The notes below the pieces were generated by a model, which was not told the DNA's origin, did no database searches, and saw nothing but the letters and a program-made list of their open reading frames with translations. The position numbers and the translations under genes are program-made. A DNA stretch of 64,000 bases from Limanda limanda (Eukaryota > Chordata > Actinopteri > Pleuronectiformes > Pleuronectidae): contig NW_026870532.1 of assembly GCF_963576545.1 (NCBI RefSeq), positions 806,001-870,000 on the forward strand. The letters run 5' to 3'. Below, piece after piece: positions 1 through 9,589 of this stretch. Each line of letters opens with the position of its first letter. The first letter of the stretch is position 1.

Positions 1-146
1 CACAAAAAAAGTTATTCAAGAATATCTCTTTCTCCTATGTGCTTTCATCCCTAACCCTAACCCTAACCCTTCCGAAAGTCGGAGAAGCTCAAGGATGTTA
101 CCGATCGATGCGCGCTACCCCATTTAGTGGGGGTAGAGCCTACTTG

Positions 147-191
147 CAAGTCTCTCCGACCTTCACAAAAAAAGTTATTCAAGAATATCTC
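147..191 (+). repeat. 45-bp box shared by A and B monomers (reference copy)
   Basis: This opens every monomer of both types, from CAAGTCTCTCCGACC through an A7 tract to AAGAATATCTC. Reference A and B are identical over all 45 positions, although their remaining parts are unalignable or only about 69% identical. Recurrent differences are few: C18T, C20A (A tract becomes A9), A27C (creates AACGTT), C34T, and single cases at positions 10-11. The contrast suggests either ongoing gene conversion in this segment or constraint, for instance a protein-binding site. The sequence alone does not decide between them. Confidence 0.9.
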
Positions 192-217
192 CTCAGATTT
201 GGGGGAATTTCGTCGGT

Positions 218-236
218 CGACCTCTTCCGAAGGTCG
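218..236 (+). other. Hairpin-forming inverted repeat in B monomer (reference copy)
   Basis: CGACCT and AGGTCG form a 6-bp stem with a 7-nt loop (CTTCCGA), at B positions 72-90. It overlaps the palindrome GGTCGACC at 69-76. It recurs in nearly every B. G73A (49929, 58765, 61496) and C72A (50409, 61976) break the stem without compensation. Confidence 0.75.
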
Positions 237-366
237 TACAAGCTCGGGGATGGTACCAATCGATCTGCAGGACCCAAATTAGTCCAGATGCAACCACTTT
301 CCAAGTCTCTCCGACCTTCACAAAAAAAGTTATTCAAGAATATCTCTTTCTCCTATGTGCTTTCAT

Positions 367-387
367 CCCTAACCCTAACCCTAACCC
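367..387 (+). repeat. Interstitial telomeric motif (CCCTAA)3CCC (reference copy)
   Basis: The motif lies at monomer positions 66-86 of each standard A monomer. It has four C3 tracts separated by TAA, so the minus strand reads GGG(TTAGGG)3. That is the minimal four-tract form known from vertebrate telomeres to fold into an intramolecular G-quadruplex, and the C-rich strand can form an i-motif. I count 267 full-length A monomers carrying it, all on the same strand, 163 bp apart in A runs and 318 bp apart across a B. The repeat unit is TTAGGG, not the TTTAGGG common in plants. Folding or binding by telomere proteins here is inference. Confidence 0.93.
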
Positions 388-432
388 TTCCGAAAGTCGG
401 AGAAGCTCAAGGATGGTACCGATCGATGCGCG

Positions 433-454
433 CTACCCCATTTAGTGGGGGTAG
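433..454 (+). other. Hairpin-forming inverted repeat in A monomer (reference copy)
   Basis: CTACCCC and GGGGTAG form a perfect 7-bp stem around an 8-nt loop (ATTTAGTG), at monomer positions 132-153. It recurs in nearly every A monomer. The common variants T133A, C135A, C136T, G149T and G153A fall in the stem and are not paired with compensating changes, so selection for the hairpin is not evident. Confidence 0.8.
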
Positions 455-1426
455 AGCCTACTTGCAAGTCTCTCCGACCTTCACAAAAAAAGTTATTCAA
501 GAATATCTCTTTCTCCTATGTGCTTTCATCCCTAACCCTAACCCTAACCCTTCCGAAAGTCGGAGAAGCTCAAGGATGGTACCGATCGATGCGCGCTACC
601 CCATTTAGTGGGGGTAGAGCCTACTTGCAAGTCTCTCCGACCTTCACAAAAAACGTTATTCAAGAATATCTCTTTCTCCTATGTGCTTTCATCCCTAACC
701 CTAACCCTAACCCTTCCGAAAGTCGGAGAAGCTCAAGGATGGTACCGATCGATGCGCGCTACCCCATTTAGTGGGGGTAGAGCCTACTTGCAAGTCTCTC
801 CGACCTTCACAAAAAAAGTTATTCAAGAATATCTCCTCAGATTTGGGGGAATTTCGTCGGTCGACCTCTTCCGAAGGTCGTACAAGCTCGGGGATGGTAC
901 CAATCGATCCGCAGGACCCAAATTAGTCCAGATGCAACCACTTTCCAAGTCTCTCCGACCTTCACAAAAAAAGTTATTCAAGAATATCTCTTTCTCCTAT
1001 GTGCTTTCATCCCTAACCCTAACCCTAACCCTTCCGAAAGTCGGAGAAGCTCAAGGATGGTACCGATCGATGCGCGCTACCCCATTTAGTGGGGGTAGAG
1101 CCTACTTGCAAGTCTCTCCGACCTTCACAAAAAAAGTTATTCAAGAATATCTCCTCAGATTTGGGGGAATTTCGTCGGTCGACCTCTTCCGAAGGTCGTA
1201 CAAGCTCGGGGATGGTACCAATCGATCTGCAGGACCCAAATTAGTCCAGATGCAACCACTTTCCAAGTCTCTCCGACCTTCACAAAAAAAGTTATTCAAG
1301 AATATCTCTTTCTCCTATGTGCTTTCATCCCTAACCCTAACCCTAACCCTTCCGAAAGTCGGAGAAGCTCAAGGATGGTACCGATCGATGCGCGCTACCC
1401 CATTTAGTGGGGGTAGAGCCTACTTG

Positions 1427-2861
1427 CAAGTCTCTCCGACCTTCACAAAAAAAGTTATTTAAGAATATCTCTTTCTCCTATGTGCTTTCATCCCTAACCC
1501 TAACCCTAACCCTTCCGAAAGTCGGAGAAGCTCAAGGATGGTACCGATCGATGCGCGCTACCCCATTTAGTGGGGGTAGAGCCTACTTGCAAGTCTCTCC
1601 GACCTTCACAAAAAAAGTTATTCAAGAATATCTCCTCAGATTTGGGGGAATTTCGTCGGTCGACCTCTTCCGAAGGTCGTACAAGCTCGGGGATGGTACC
1701 AATCGATCTGCAGGACCCAAATTAGTCCAGATGCAACCACTTTCCAAGTCTCTCCGACCTTCACAAAAAAAGTTATTCAAGAATATCTCTTTCTCCTATG
1801 TGCTTTCATCCCTAACCCTAACCCTAACCCTTCCGAAAGTCGGAGAAGCTCAAGGATGGTACCGATCGATGCGCGCTACCCCATTTAGTGGGGGTAGAGC
1901 CTACTTGCAAGTCTCTCCGACCTTCACAAAAAAAGTTATTCAAGAATATCTCCTCAGATTTGGGGGAATTTCGTCGGTCGACCTCTTCCGAAGGTCGTAC
2001 AAGCTCGGGGATGGTACCAATCGATCCGCAGGACCCAAATTAGTCCAGATGCAACCACTTTCCAAGTCTCTCCGACCTTCACAAAAAAAGTTATTCAAGA
2101 ATATCTCTTTCTCCTATGTGCTTTCATCCCTAACCCTAACCCTAACCCTTCCGAAAGTCGGAGAAGCTCAAGGATGTTACCGATCGATGCGCGCTACCCC
2201 ATTTAGTGGGGGTAGAGCCTACTTGCAAGTCTCTCCGACCTTTACAAAAAAAGTTATTCAAGAATATCTCCTCAGATTTGGGGGAATTTCGTCGGTCGAC
2301 CTCTTCCGAAGGTCGTACAAGCTCGGGGATGGTACCAATCGATCTGCAGGACCCAAATTAGTCCAGATGCAGCCACTTTCCAAGTCTCTCCGACCTTCAC
2401 AAAAAAAGTTATTCAAGAATATCTCTTTCTCCTATGTGCTTTCATCCCTAACCCTAACCCTAACCCTTCCGAAAGTCGGAGAAGCTCAAGGATGGTACCG
2501 ATCGATGCGCGCTACCCCATTTAGTGGGGGTAGAGCCTACTTGCAAGTCTCTCCGACCTTCACAAAAAAAGTTATTCAAGAATATCTCCTCAGATTTGGG
2601 GGAATTTCGTCGGTCGACCTCTTCCGAAGGTCGTACAAGCTCGGGGATGGTACCAATCGATCTGCAGGACCCAAATTAGTCCAGATGCAACCACTTTCCA
2701 AGTCTCTCCGACCTTCACAAAAAAAGTTATTCAAGAATATCTCTTTCTCCTATGTGCTTTCATCCCTAACCCTAACCCTAACCCTTCCGAAAGTCGGAGA
2801 AGCTCAAGGATGGTACCGATCGATGCGCGCTACCCCATTTAGTGGGGGTAGAGCCTACTTG
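1427..2861 (+). repeat. 1,435-bp higher-order unit, first copy (ABABABABA)
   Basis: Nine monomers, with B at 1590, 1908, 2226 and 2544. The strict A-B alternation gives the longest open frame in the window (1407-2897), because A+B is 318 bp. The markers C34T (1460), G115T (2177) and C18T in B (2243) all recur 1,435 bp later, at 2895, 3612 and 3678. The pattern match continues to 3978. Confidence 0.92.
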
Positions 2862-5266
2862 CAAGTCTCTCCGACCTTCACAAAAAAAGTTATTTAAGAA
2901 TATCTCTTTCTCCTATGTGCTTTCATCCCTAACCCTAACCCTAACCCTTCCGAAAGTCGGAGAAGCTCAAGGATGGTACCGATCGATGCGCGCTACCCCA
3001 TTTAGTGGGGGTAGAGCCTACTTGCAAGTCTCTCCGACCTTCACAAAAAAAGTTATTCAAGAATATCTCCTCAGATTTGGGGGAATTTCGTCGGTCGACC
3101 TCTTCCGAAGGTCGTACAAGCTCGGGGATGGTACCAATCGATCTGCAGGACCCAAATTAGTCCAGATGCAACCACTTTCCAAGTCTCTCCGACCTTCACA
3201 AAAAAAGTTATTCAAGAATATCTCTTTCTCCTATGTGCTTTCATCCCTAACCCTAACCCTAACCCTTCCGAAAGTCGGAGAAGCTCAAGGATGGTACCGA
3301 TCGATGCGCGCTACCCCATTTAGTGGGGGTAGAGCCTACTTGCAAGTCTCTCCGACCTTCACAAAAAAAGTTATTCAAGAATATCTCCTCAGATTTGGGG
3401 GAATTTCGTCGGTCGACCTCTTCCGAAGGTCGTACAAGCTCGGGGATGGTACCAATCGATCCGCAGGACCCAAATTAGTCCAGATGCAACCACTTTCCAA
3501 GTCTCTCCGACCTTCACAAAAAAAGTTATTCAAGAATATCTCTTTCTCCTATGTGCTTTCATCCCTAACCCTAACCCTAACCCTTCCGAAAGTCGGAGAA
3601 GCTCAAGGATGTTACCGATCGATGCGCGCTACCCCATTTAGTGGGGGTAGAGCCTACTTGCAAGTCTCTCCGACCTTTACAAAAAAAGTTATTCAAGAAT
3701 ATCTCCTCAGATTTGGGGGAATTTCGTCGGTCGACCTCTTCCGAAGGTCGTACAAGCTCGGGGATGGTACCAATCGATCTGCAGGACCCAAATTAGTCCA
3801 GATGCAGCCACTTTCCAAGTCTCTCCGACCTTCACAAAAAAAGTTATTCAAGAATATCTCTTTCTCCTATGTGCTTTCATCCCTAACCCTAACCCTAACC
3901 CTTCCGAAAGTCGGAGAAGCTCAAGGATGGTACCGATCGATGCGCGCTACCCCATTTAGTGGGGGTAGAGCCTACTTGCAAGTCTCTCCGACCTTCACAA
4001 AAAAAGTTATTCAAGAATATCTCTTTCTCCTATGTGCTTTCATCCCTAACCCTAACCCTAACCCTTCCGAAAGTCGGAGAAGCTCAAGGATGGTACCGAT
4101 CGATGCGCGCTACCCCATTTAGTGGGGGTAGAGCCTACTTGCAAGTCTCTCCGACCTTCACAAAAAACGTTATTCAAGAATATCTCTTTCTCCTATGTGC
4201 TTTCATCCCTAACCCTAACCCTAACCCTTCCGAAAGTCGGAGAAGCTCAAGGATGGTACCGATCGATGCGCGCTACCCCATTTAGTGGGGGTAGAGCCTA
4301 CTTGCAAGTCTCTCCGACCTTCAAAAAAAAAGTTATTCAAGAATATCTCCTCAGATTTGGGGGAATTTCGTCGGTCGACCTCTTCCGAAGGTCGTACAAG
4401 CTCGGGGATGGTACCAATCGATCCGCAGGACCCAAATTAGTCCAGATGCAACCACTTTCCAAGTCTCTCCGACCTTCACAAAAAAAGTTATTCAAGAATA
4501 TCTCTTTCTCCTATGTGCTTTCATCCCTAACCCTAACCCTAACCCTTCCGAAAGTCGGAGAAGCTCAAGGATGGTACCGATCGATGCGCGCTACCCCATT
4601 TAGTGGGGGTAGAGCCTACTTGCAAGTCTCTCCGACCTTCACAAAAAAAGTTATTCAAGAATATCTCTTTCTCCTATGTGCTTTCATCCCTAACCCTAAC
4701 CCTAACCCTTCCGAAAGTCGGAGAAGCTCAAGGATGGTACCGATCGATGCGCGCAACCCCATTTAGTGGGGGTAGAGCCTACTTGCAAGTCTCTCCGACC
4801 TTCACAAAAAAAGTTATTCAAGAATATCTCCTCAGATTTGGGGGAATTTCGTCGGTCGACCTCTTCCGAAGGTCGTACAAGCTCGGGGATGGTACCAATC
4901 GATCCGCAGGACCCAAATTAGTCCAGATGCAACCACTTTCCAAGTCTCTCCGACCTTCACAAAAAAAGTTATTCAAGAATATCTCTTTCTCCTATGTGCT
5001 TTCATCCCTAACCCTAACCCTAACCCTTCCGAAAGTCGGAGAAGCTCAAGGATGGTACCGATCGATGCGCGCTACCCCATTTAGTGGGGGTAAAGCCTAC
5101 TTGCAAGTCTCTCCGACCTTCACAAAAAAAGTTATTCAAGAATATCTCTTTCTCCTATGTGCTTTCATCCCTAACCCTAACCCTAACCCTTCCGAAAGTC
5201 GGAGAAGCTCAAGGATGGTACCGATCGATGCGCGCTACCCCATTTAGTGGGGGTAGAGCCTACTTG
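2862..5266 (+). repeat. 2,405-bp higher-order module, copy 1
   Basis: Fifteen monomers (10 A, 5 B), with B at 3025, 3343, 3661, 4305 and 4786. Its first seven monomers (to 3978) also repeat the 1,435-bp unit to the left. Ordered markers are G115T (3612), C18T in B (3678), A27C (4168), C20A in B (4324), T133A (4755) and G153A near 5093. The module is followed directly by copy 2 at 5267, where the markers fall 2,405 bp later. Confidence 0.92.
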
Positions 5267-7665
5267 CAAGTCTCTCCGACCTTCACAAAAAAAGTTATTC
5301 AAGAATATCTCTTTCTCCTATGTGCTTTCATCCCTAACCCTAACCCTAACCCTTCCGAAAGTCGGAGAAGCTCAAGGATGGTACCGATCGATGCGCGCTA
5401 CCCCATTTAGTGGGGGTAGAGCCTACTTGCAAGTCTCTCCGACCTTCACAAAAAAAGTTATTCAAGAATATCTCCTCAGATTTGGGGGAATTTCGTCGGT
5501 CGACCTCTTCCGAAGGTCGTACAAGCTCGGGGATGGTACCAATCGATCTGCAGGACCCAAATTAGTCCAGATGCAACCACTTTCCAAGTCTCTCCGACCT
5601 TCACAAAAAAAGTTATTCAAGAATATCTCTTTCTCCTATGTGCTTTCATCCCTAACCCTAACCCTAACCCTTCCGAAAGTCGGAGAAGCTCAAGGATGGT
5701 ACCGATCGATGCGCGCTACCCCATTTAGTGGGGGTAGAGCCTACTTGCAAGTCTCTCCGACCTTCACAAAAAAAGTTATTCAAGAATATCTCCTCAGATT
5801 TGGGGGAATTTCGTCGGTCGACCTCTTCCGAAGGTCGTACAAGCTCGGGGATGGTACCAATCGATCCGCAGGACCCAAATTAGTCCAGATGCAACCACTT
5901 TCCAAGTCTCTCCGACCTTCACAAAAAAAGTTATTCAAGAATATCTCTTTCTCCTATGTGCTTTCATCCCTAACCCTAACCCTAACCCTTCCGAAAGTCG
6001 GAGAAGCTCAAGGATGTTACCGATCGATGCGCGCTACCCCATTTAGTGGGGGTAGAGCCTACTTGCAAGTCTCTCCGACCTTTACAAAAAAAGTTATTCA
6101 AGAATATCTCCTCAGATTTGGGGGAATTTCGTCGGTCGACCTCTTCCGAAGGTCGTACAAGCTCGGGGATGGTACCAATCGATCTGCAGGACCCAAATTA
6201 GTCCAGATGCAGCCACTTTCCAAGTCTCTCCGACCTTCACAAAAAAAGTTATTCAAGAATATCTCTTTCTCCTATGTGCTTTCATCCCTAACCCTAACCC
6301 TAACCCTTCCGAAAGTCGGAGAAGCTCAAGGATGGTACCGATCGATGCGCGCTACCCCATTTAGTGGGGGTAGAGCCTACTTGCAAGTCTCTCCGACCTT
6401 CACAAAAAAAGTTATTCAAGAATATCTCTTTCTCCTATGTGCTTTCATCCCTAACCCTAACCCTAACCCTTCCGAAAGTCGGAGAAGCTCAAGGATGGTA
6501 CCGATCGATGCGCGCTACCCCATTTAGTGGGGGTAGAGCCTACTTGCAAGTCTCTCCGACCTTCACAAAAAACGTTATTCAAGAATATCTCTTTCTCCTA
6601 TGTGCTTTCATCCCTAACCCTAACCCTAACCCTTCCGAAAGTCGGAGAAGCTCAAGGATGGTACCGATCGATGCGCGCTACCCCATTTAGTGGGGGTAGA
6701 GCCTACTTGCAAGTCTCTCCGACCTTCAAAAAAAAAGTTATTCAAGAATATCTCCTCAGATTTGGGGGAATTTCGTCGGTCGACCTCTTCCGAAGGTCGT
6801 ACAAGCTCGGGGATGGTACCAATCGATCCGCAGGACCCAAATTAGTCCAGATGCAACCACTTTCCAAGTCTCTCCGACCTTCACAAAAAAAGTTATTCAA
6901 GAATATCTCTTTCTCCTATGTGCTTTCATCCCTAACCCTAACCCTAACCCTTCCGAAAGTCGGAGAAGCTCAAGGATGGTACCGATCGATGCGCGCTACC
7001 CCATTTAGTGGGGGTAGAGCCTACTTGCAAGTCTCTCCGACCTTCACAAAAAAAGTTATTCAAGAATATCTCTTTCTCCTATGTGCTTTCATCCCTAACC
7101 CTAACCCTAACCCTTCCGAAAGTCGGAGAAGCTCAAGGATGGTACCGATCGATGCGCGCAACCCCATTTAGTGGGGGTAGAGCCTACTTGCAAGTCTCTC
7201 CGACCTTCACAAAAAAAGTTATTCAAGAATATCTCCTCAGATTTGGGGGAATTTCGTCGGTCGACCTCTTCCGAAGGTCGTACAAGCTCGGGGATGGTAC
7301 CAATCGATCCGCAGGACCCAAATTAGTCCAGATGCAACCACTTTCCAAGTCTCTCCGACCTTCACAAAAAAAGTTATTCAAGAATATCTCTTTCTCCTAT
7401 GTGCTTTCATCCCTAACCCTAACCCTTCCGAAAGTCGGAGAAGCTCAAGGATGGTACCGATCGATGCGCGCTAACCCATTTAGTGGGGGTAGAGCCTACT
7501 TGCAAGTCTCTCCGACCTTCACAAAAAAAGTTATTCAAGAATATCTCTTTCTCCTATGTGCTTTCATCCCTAACCCTAACCCTAACCCTTCCGAAAGTCG
7601 GAGAAGCTCAAGGATGGTACCGATCGATGCGCGCTACCCCATTTAGTGGGGGTAGAGCCTACTTG
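5267..7665 (+). repeat. 2.4-kb higher-order module, copy 2 (2,399 bp)
   Basis: Fifteen monomers in the same order as copy 1, with B at 5430, 5748, 6066, 6710 and 7191. It is 6 bp shorter because the A at 7346 has lost one CCCTAA. Shared markers are at 6017, 6083, 6573, 6729 and 7160. It differs from copy 1 in lacking C34T at its first monomer and in having C135A at 7346. Confidence 0.92.
7346..7502 (+). repeat. Short A monomer, 157 bp (one CCCTAA lost)
   Basis: This A monomer has (CCCTAA)2CCC in place of (CCCTAA)3CCC and is exactly 6 bp short. Ten such monomers occur, starting at 7346, 14082, 16652, 16964, 23700, 23857, 31082, 31239, 39752 and 41996. Several also carry C135A (GCTAACCC). With three C3/G3 tracts, these copies lack the four needed for an intramolecular quadruplex. 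Loss by replication slippage or unequal exchange within the hexamer run is the simple explanation. No A monomer with four hexamers was seen. Confidence 0.93.
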
Positions 7666-8627
7666 CAAGTCTCTCCGACCTTCACAAAAAAAGTTATTCA
7701 AGAATATCTCTTTCTCCTATGTGCTTTCATCCCTAACCCTAACCCTAACCCTTCCGAAAGTCGGAGAAGCTCAAGGATGGTACCGATCGATGCGCGCTAC
7801 CCCATTTAGTGGGGGTAGAGCCTACTTGCAAGTCTCTCCGACCTTCACAAAAAAAGTTATTCAAGAATATCTCCTCAGATTTGGGGGAATTTCGTCGGTC
7901 GACCTCTTCCGAAGGTCGTACAAGCTCGGGGATGGTACCAATCGATCTGCAGGACCCAAATTAGTCCAGATGCAACCACTTTCCAAGTCTCTCCGACCTT
8001 CACAAAAAAAGTTATTCAAGAATATCTCTTTCTCCTATGTGCTTTCATCCCTAACCCTAACCCTAACCCTTCCGAAAGTCGGAGAAGCTCAAGGATGGTA
8101 CCGATCGATGCGCGCTACCCCATTTAGTGGGGGTAGAGCCTACTTGCAAGTCTCTCCGACCTTCACAAAAAACGTTATTCAAGAATATCTCTTTCTCCTA
8201 TGTGCTTTCATCCCTAACCCTAACCCTAACCCTTCCGAAAGTCGGAGAAGCTCAAGGATGGTACCGATCGATGCGCGCTACCCCATTTAGTGGGGGTAGA
8301 GCCTACTTGCAAGTCTCTCCGACCTTCACAAAAAAAGTTATTCAAGAATATCTCCTCAGATTTGGGGGAATTTCGTCGGTCGACCTCTTCCGAAGGTCGT
8401 ACAAGCTCGGGGATGGTACCAATCGATCCGCAGGACCCAAATTAGTCCAGATGCAGCCACTTTCCAAGTCTCTCCGACCTTCACAAAAAAAGTTATTCAA
8501 GAATATCTCTTTCTCCTATGTGCTTTCATCCCTAACCCTAACCCTAACCCTTCCGAAAGTCGGAGAAGCTCAAGGATGGTACCGATCGATGCGCGCTACC
8601 CCATTTAGTGGGGGTAGAGCCTACTTG
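7666..8627 (+). repeat. 962-bp unit, first copy (ABAABA)
   Basis: Six monomers, with B at 7829 and 8310. A27C lies at 8173. The first B has TCTGCAGG with ATGCAACC, and the second has TCCGCAGG with ATGCAGCC. The same combination recurs 962 bp later. Confidence 0.9.
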
Positions 8628-9589
8628 CAAGTCTCTCCGACCTTCACAAAAAAAGTTATTCAAGAATATCTCTTTCTCCTATGTGCTTTCATCCCTAACC
8701 CTAACCCTAACCCTTCCGAAAGTCGGAGAAGCTCAAGGATGGTACCGATCGATGCGCGCTACCCCATTTAGTGGGGGTAGAGCCTACTTGCAAGTCTCTC
8801 CGACCTTCACAAAAAAAGTTATTCAAGAATATCTCCTCAGATTTGGGGGAATTTCGTCGGTCGACCTCTTCCGAAGGTCGTACAAGCTCGGGGATGGTAC
8901 CAATCGATCTGCAGGACCCAAATTAGTCCAGATGCAACCACTTTCCAAGTCTCTCCGACCTTCACAAAAAAAGTTATTCAAGAATATCTCTTTCTCCTAT
9001 GTGCTTTCATCCCTAACCCTAACCCTAACCCTTCCGAAAGTCGGAGAAGCTCAAGGATGGTACCGATCGATGCGCGCTACCCCATTTAGTGGGGGTAGAG
9101 CCTACTTGCAAGTCTCTCCGACCTTCACAAAAAACGTTATTCAAGAATATCTCTTTCTCCTATGTGCTTTCATCCCTAACCCTAACCCTAACCCTTCCGA
9201 AAGTCGGAGAAGCTCAAGGATGGTACCGATCGATGCGCGCTACCCCATTTAGTGGGGGTAGAGCCTACTTGCAAGTCTCTCCGACCTTCACAAAAAAAGT
9301 TATTCAAGAATATCTCCTCAGATTTGGGGGAATTTCGTCGGTCGACCTCTTCCGAAGGTCGTACAAGCTCGGGGATGGTACCAATCGATCCGCAGGACCC
9401 AAATTAGTCCAGATGCAGCCACTTTCCAAGTCTCTCCGACCTTCACAAAAAAAGTTATTCAAGAATATCTCTTTCTCCTATGTGCTTTCATCCCTAACCC
9501 TAACCCTAACCCTTCCGAAAGTCGGAGAAGCTCAAGGATGGTACCGATCGATGCGCGCTACCCCATTTAGTGGGGGTAGAGCCTACTTG
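8628..9589 (+). repeat. 962-bp unit, second copy (ABAABA)
   Basis: Tandem copy of 7666-8627, with B at 8791 and 9272 and A27C at 9135. The B haplotypes alternate in the same way as in the first copy. The duplicated pair recurs at 17284-19207, but only one copy is present in the related stretch beginning at 14402. Confidence 0.9.

Larger units (their letters stand above)
147..301 (+). repeat. Type B satellite monomer, 155 bp (reference copy)
   Basis: This is a typical B monomer. Positions 1-45 match A exactly. Positions 46-77 are B-specific, contain GATTTGGGGGAATTTCG and lack any CCCTAA motif. Positions 69-76 are the palindrome GGTCGACC. Positions 72-90 form an inverted repeat, CGACCT/AGGTCG, with a 7-nt loop. 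Positions 78-155 align without gaps to A 86-163 at about 54 of 78 identical bases by my count. Common variants are C18T, C20A, TCTGCAGG versus TCCGCAGG at 119-126, and ATGCAACC versus ATGCAGCC at 142-149. B always has an A monomer on both sides. Confidence 0.97.
302..464 (+). repeat. Type A satellite monomer, 163 bp (reference copy)
   Basis: This is a typical A monomer. In monomer coordinates: 1-45 is the box shared with B, including an A7 tract at 21-27; 46-85 is A-specific; 66-86 is (CCCTAA)3CCC; 88-100 is a short inverted repeat TCCGA-AAG-TCGGA; 114-119 is GGTACC; 119-132 packs CGATCG, ATCGAT and GCGCGC; 132-153 is a hairpin CTACCCC/GGGGTAG. Positions 86-163 align without gaps to the last 78 bp of B. 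Common variants are A27C, G110A, G115T, C119T, T133A, C135A and G153A. Each tends to sit at a fixed place in the higher-order pattern, so they serve as address labels. Confidence 0.97.
1..1426 (+). repeat. Array segment, irregular A/B order at left edge
   Basis: The segment starts inside an A monomer (its first 16 bp lie outside the window), which carries G115T (GATGTTACC). B monomers start at 147, 791 and 1109; A monomers fill the rest. The order is A-B-A-A-A-B-A-B-A. The A at 628 carries A27C. No clear tandem partner for the full segment lies inside the window. Confidence 0.9.

Noticed and set aside
208..224. CENP-B box look-alike in B (TTTCGTCGGTCGACCTC)
   Set aside because: The known core needs TTCG, four bases, then A, two bases and CGGG. 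Here the A position is T and the CGGG position is not met.
367..387. True chromosome end
   Set aside because: The hexamer run is only three and a half units, is embedded in every A monomer, and is flanked by satellite on both sides. No terminal run of CCCTAA appears in the window.
1407..2897. 496-codon open reading frame and the many similar frames across the window as a repeat protein family
   Set aside because: The frames arise because A+B is 318 bp. They shift frame at each AA junction, mostly start at GTG inside the repeat, encode the telomeric hexamers as dipeptides, and show no codon-level conservation apart from DNA identity.
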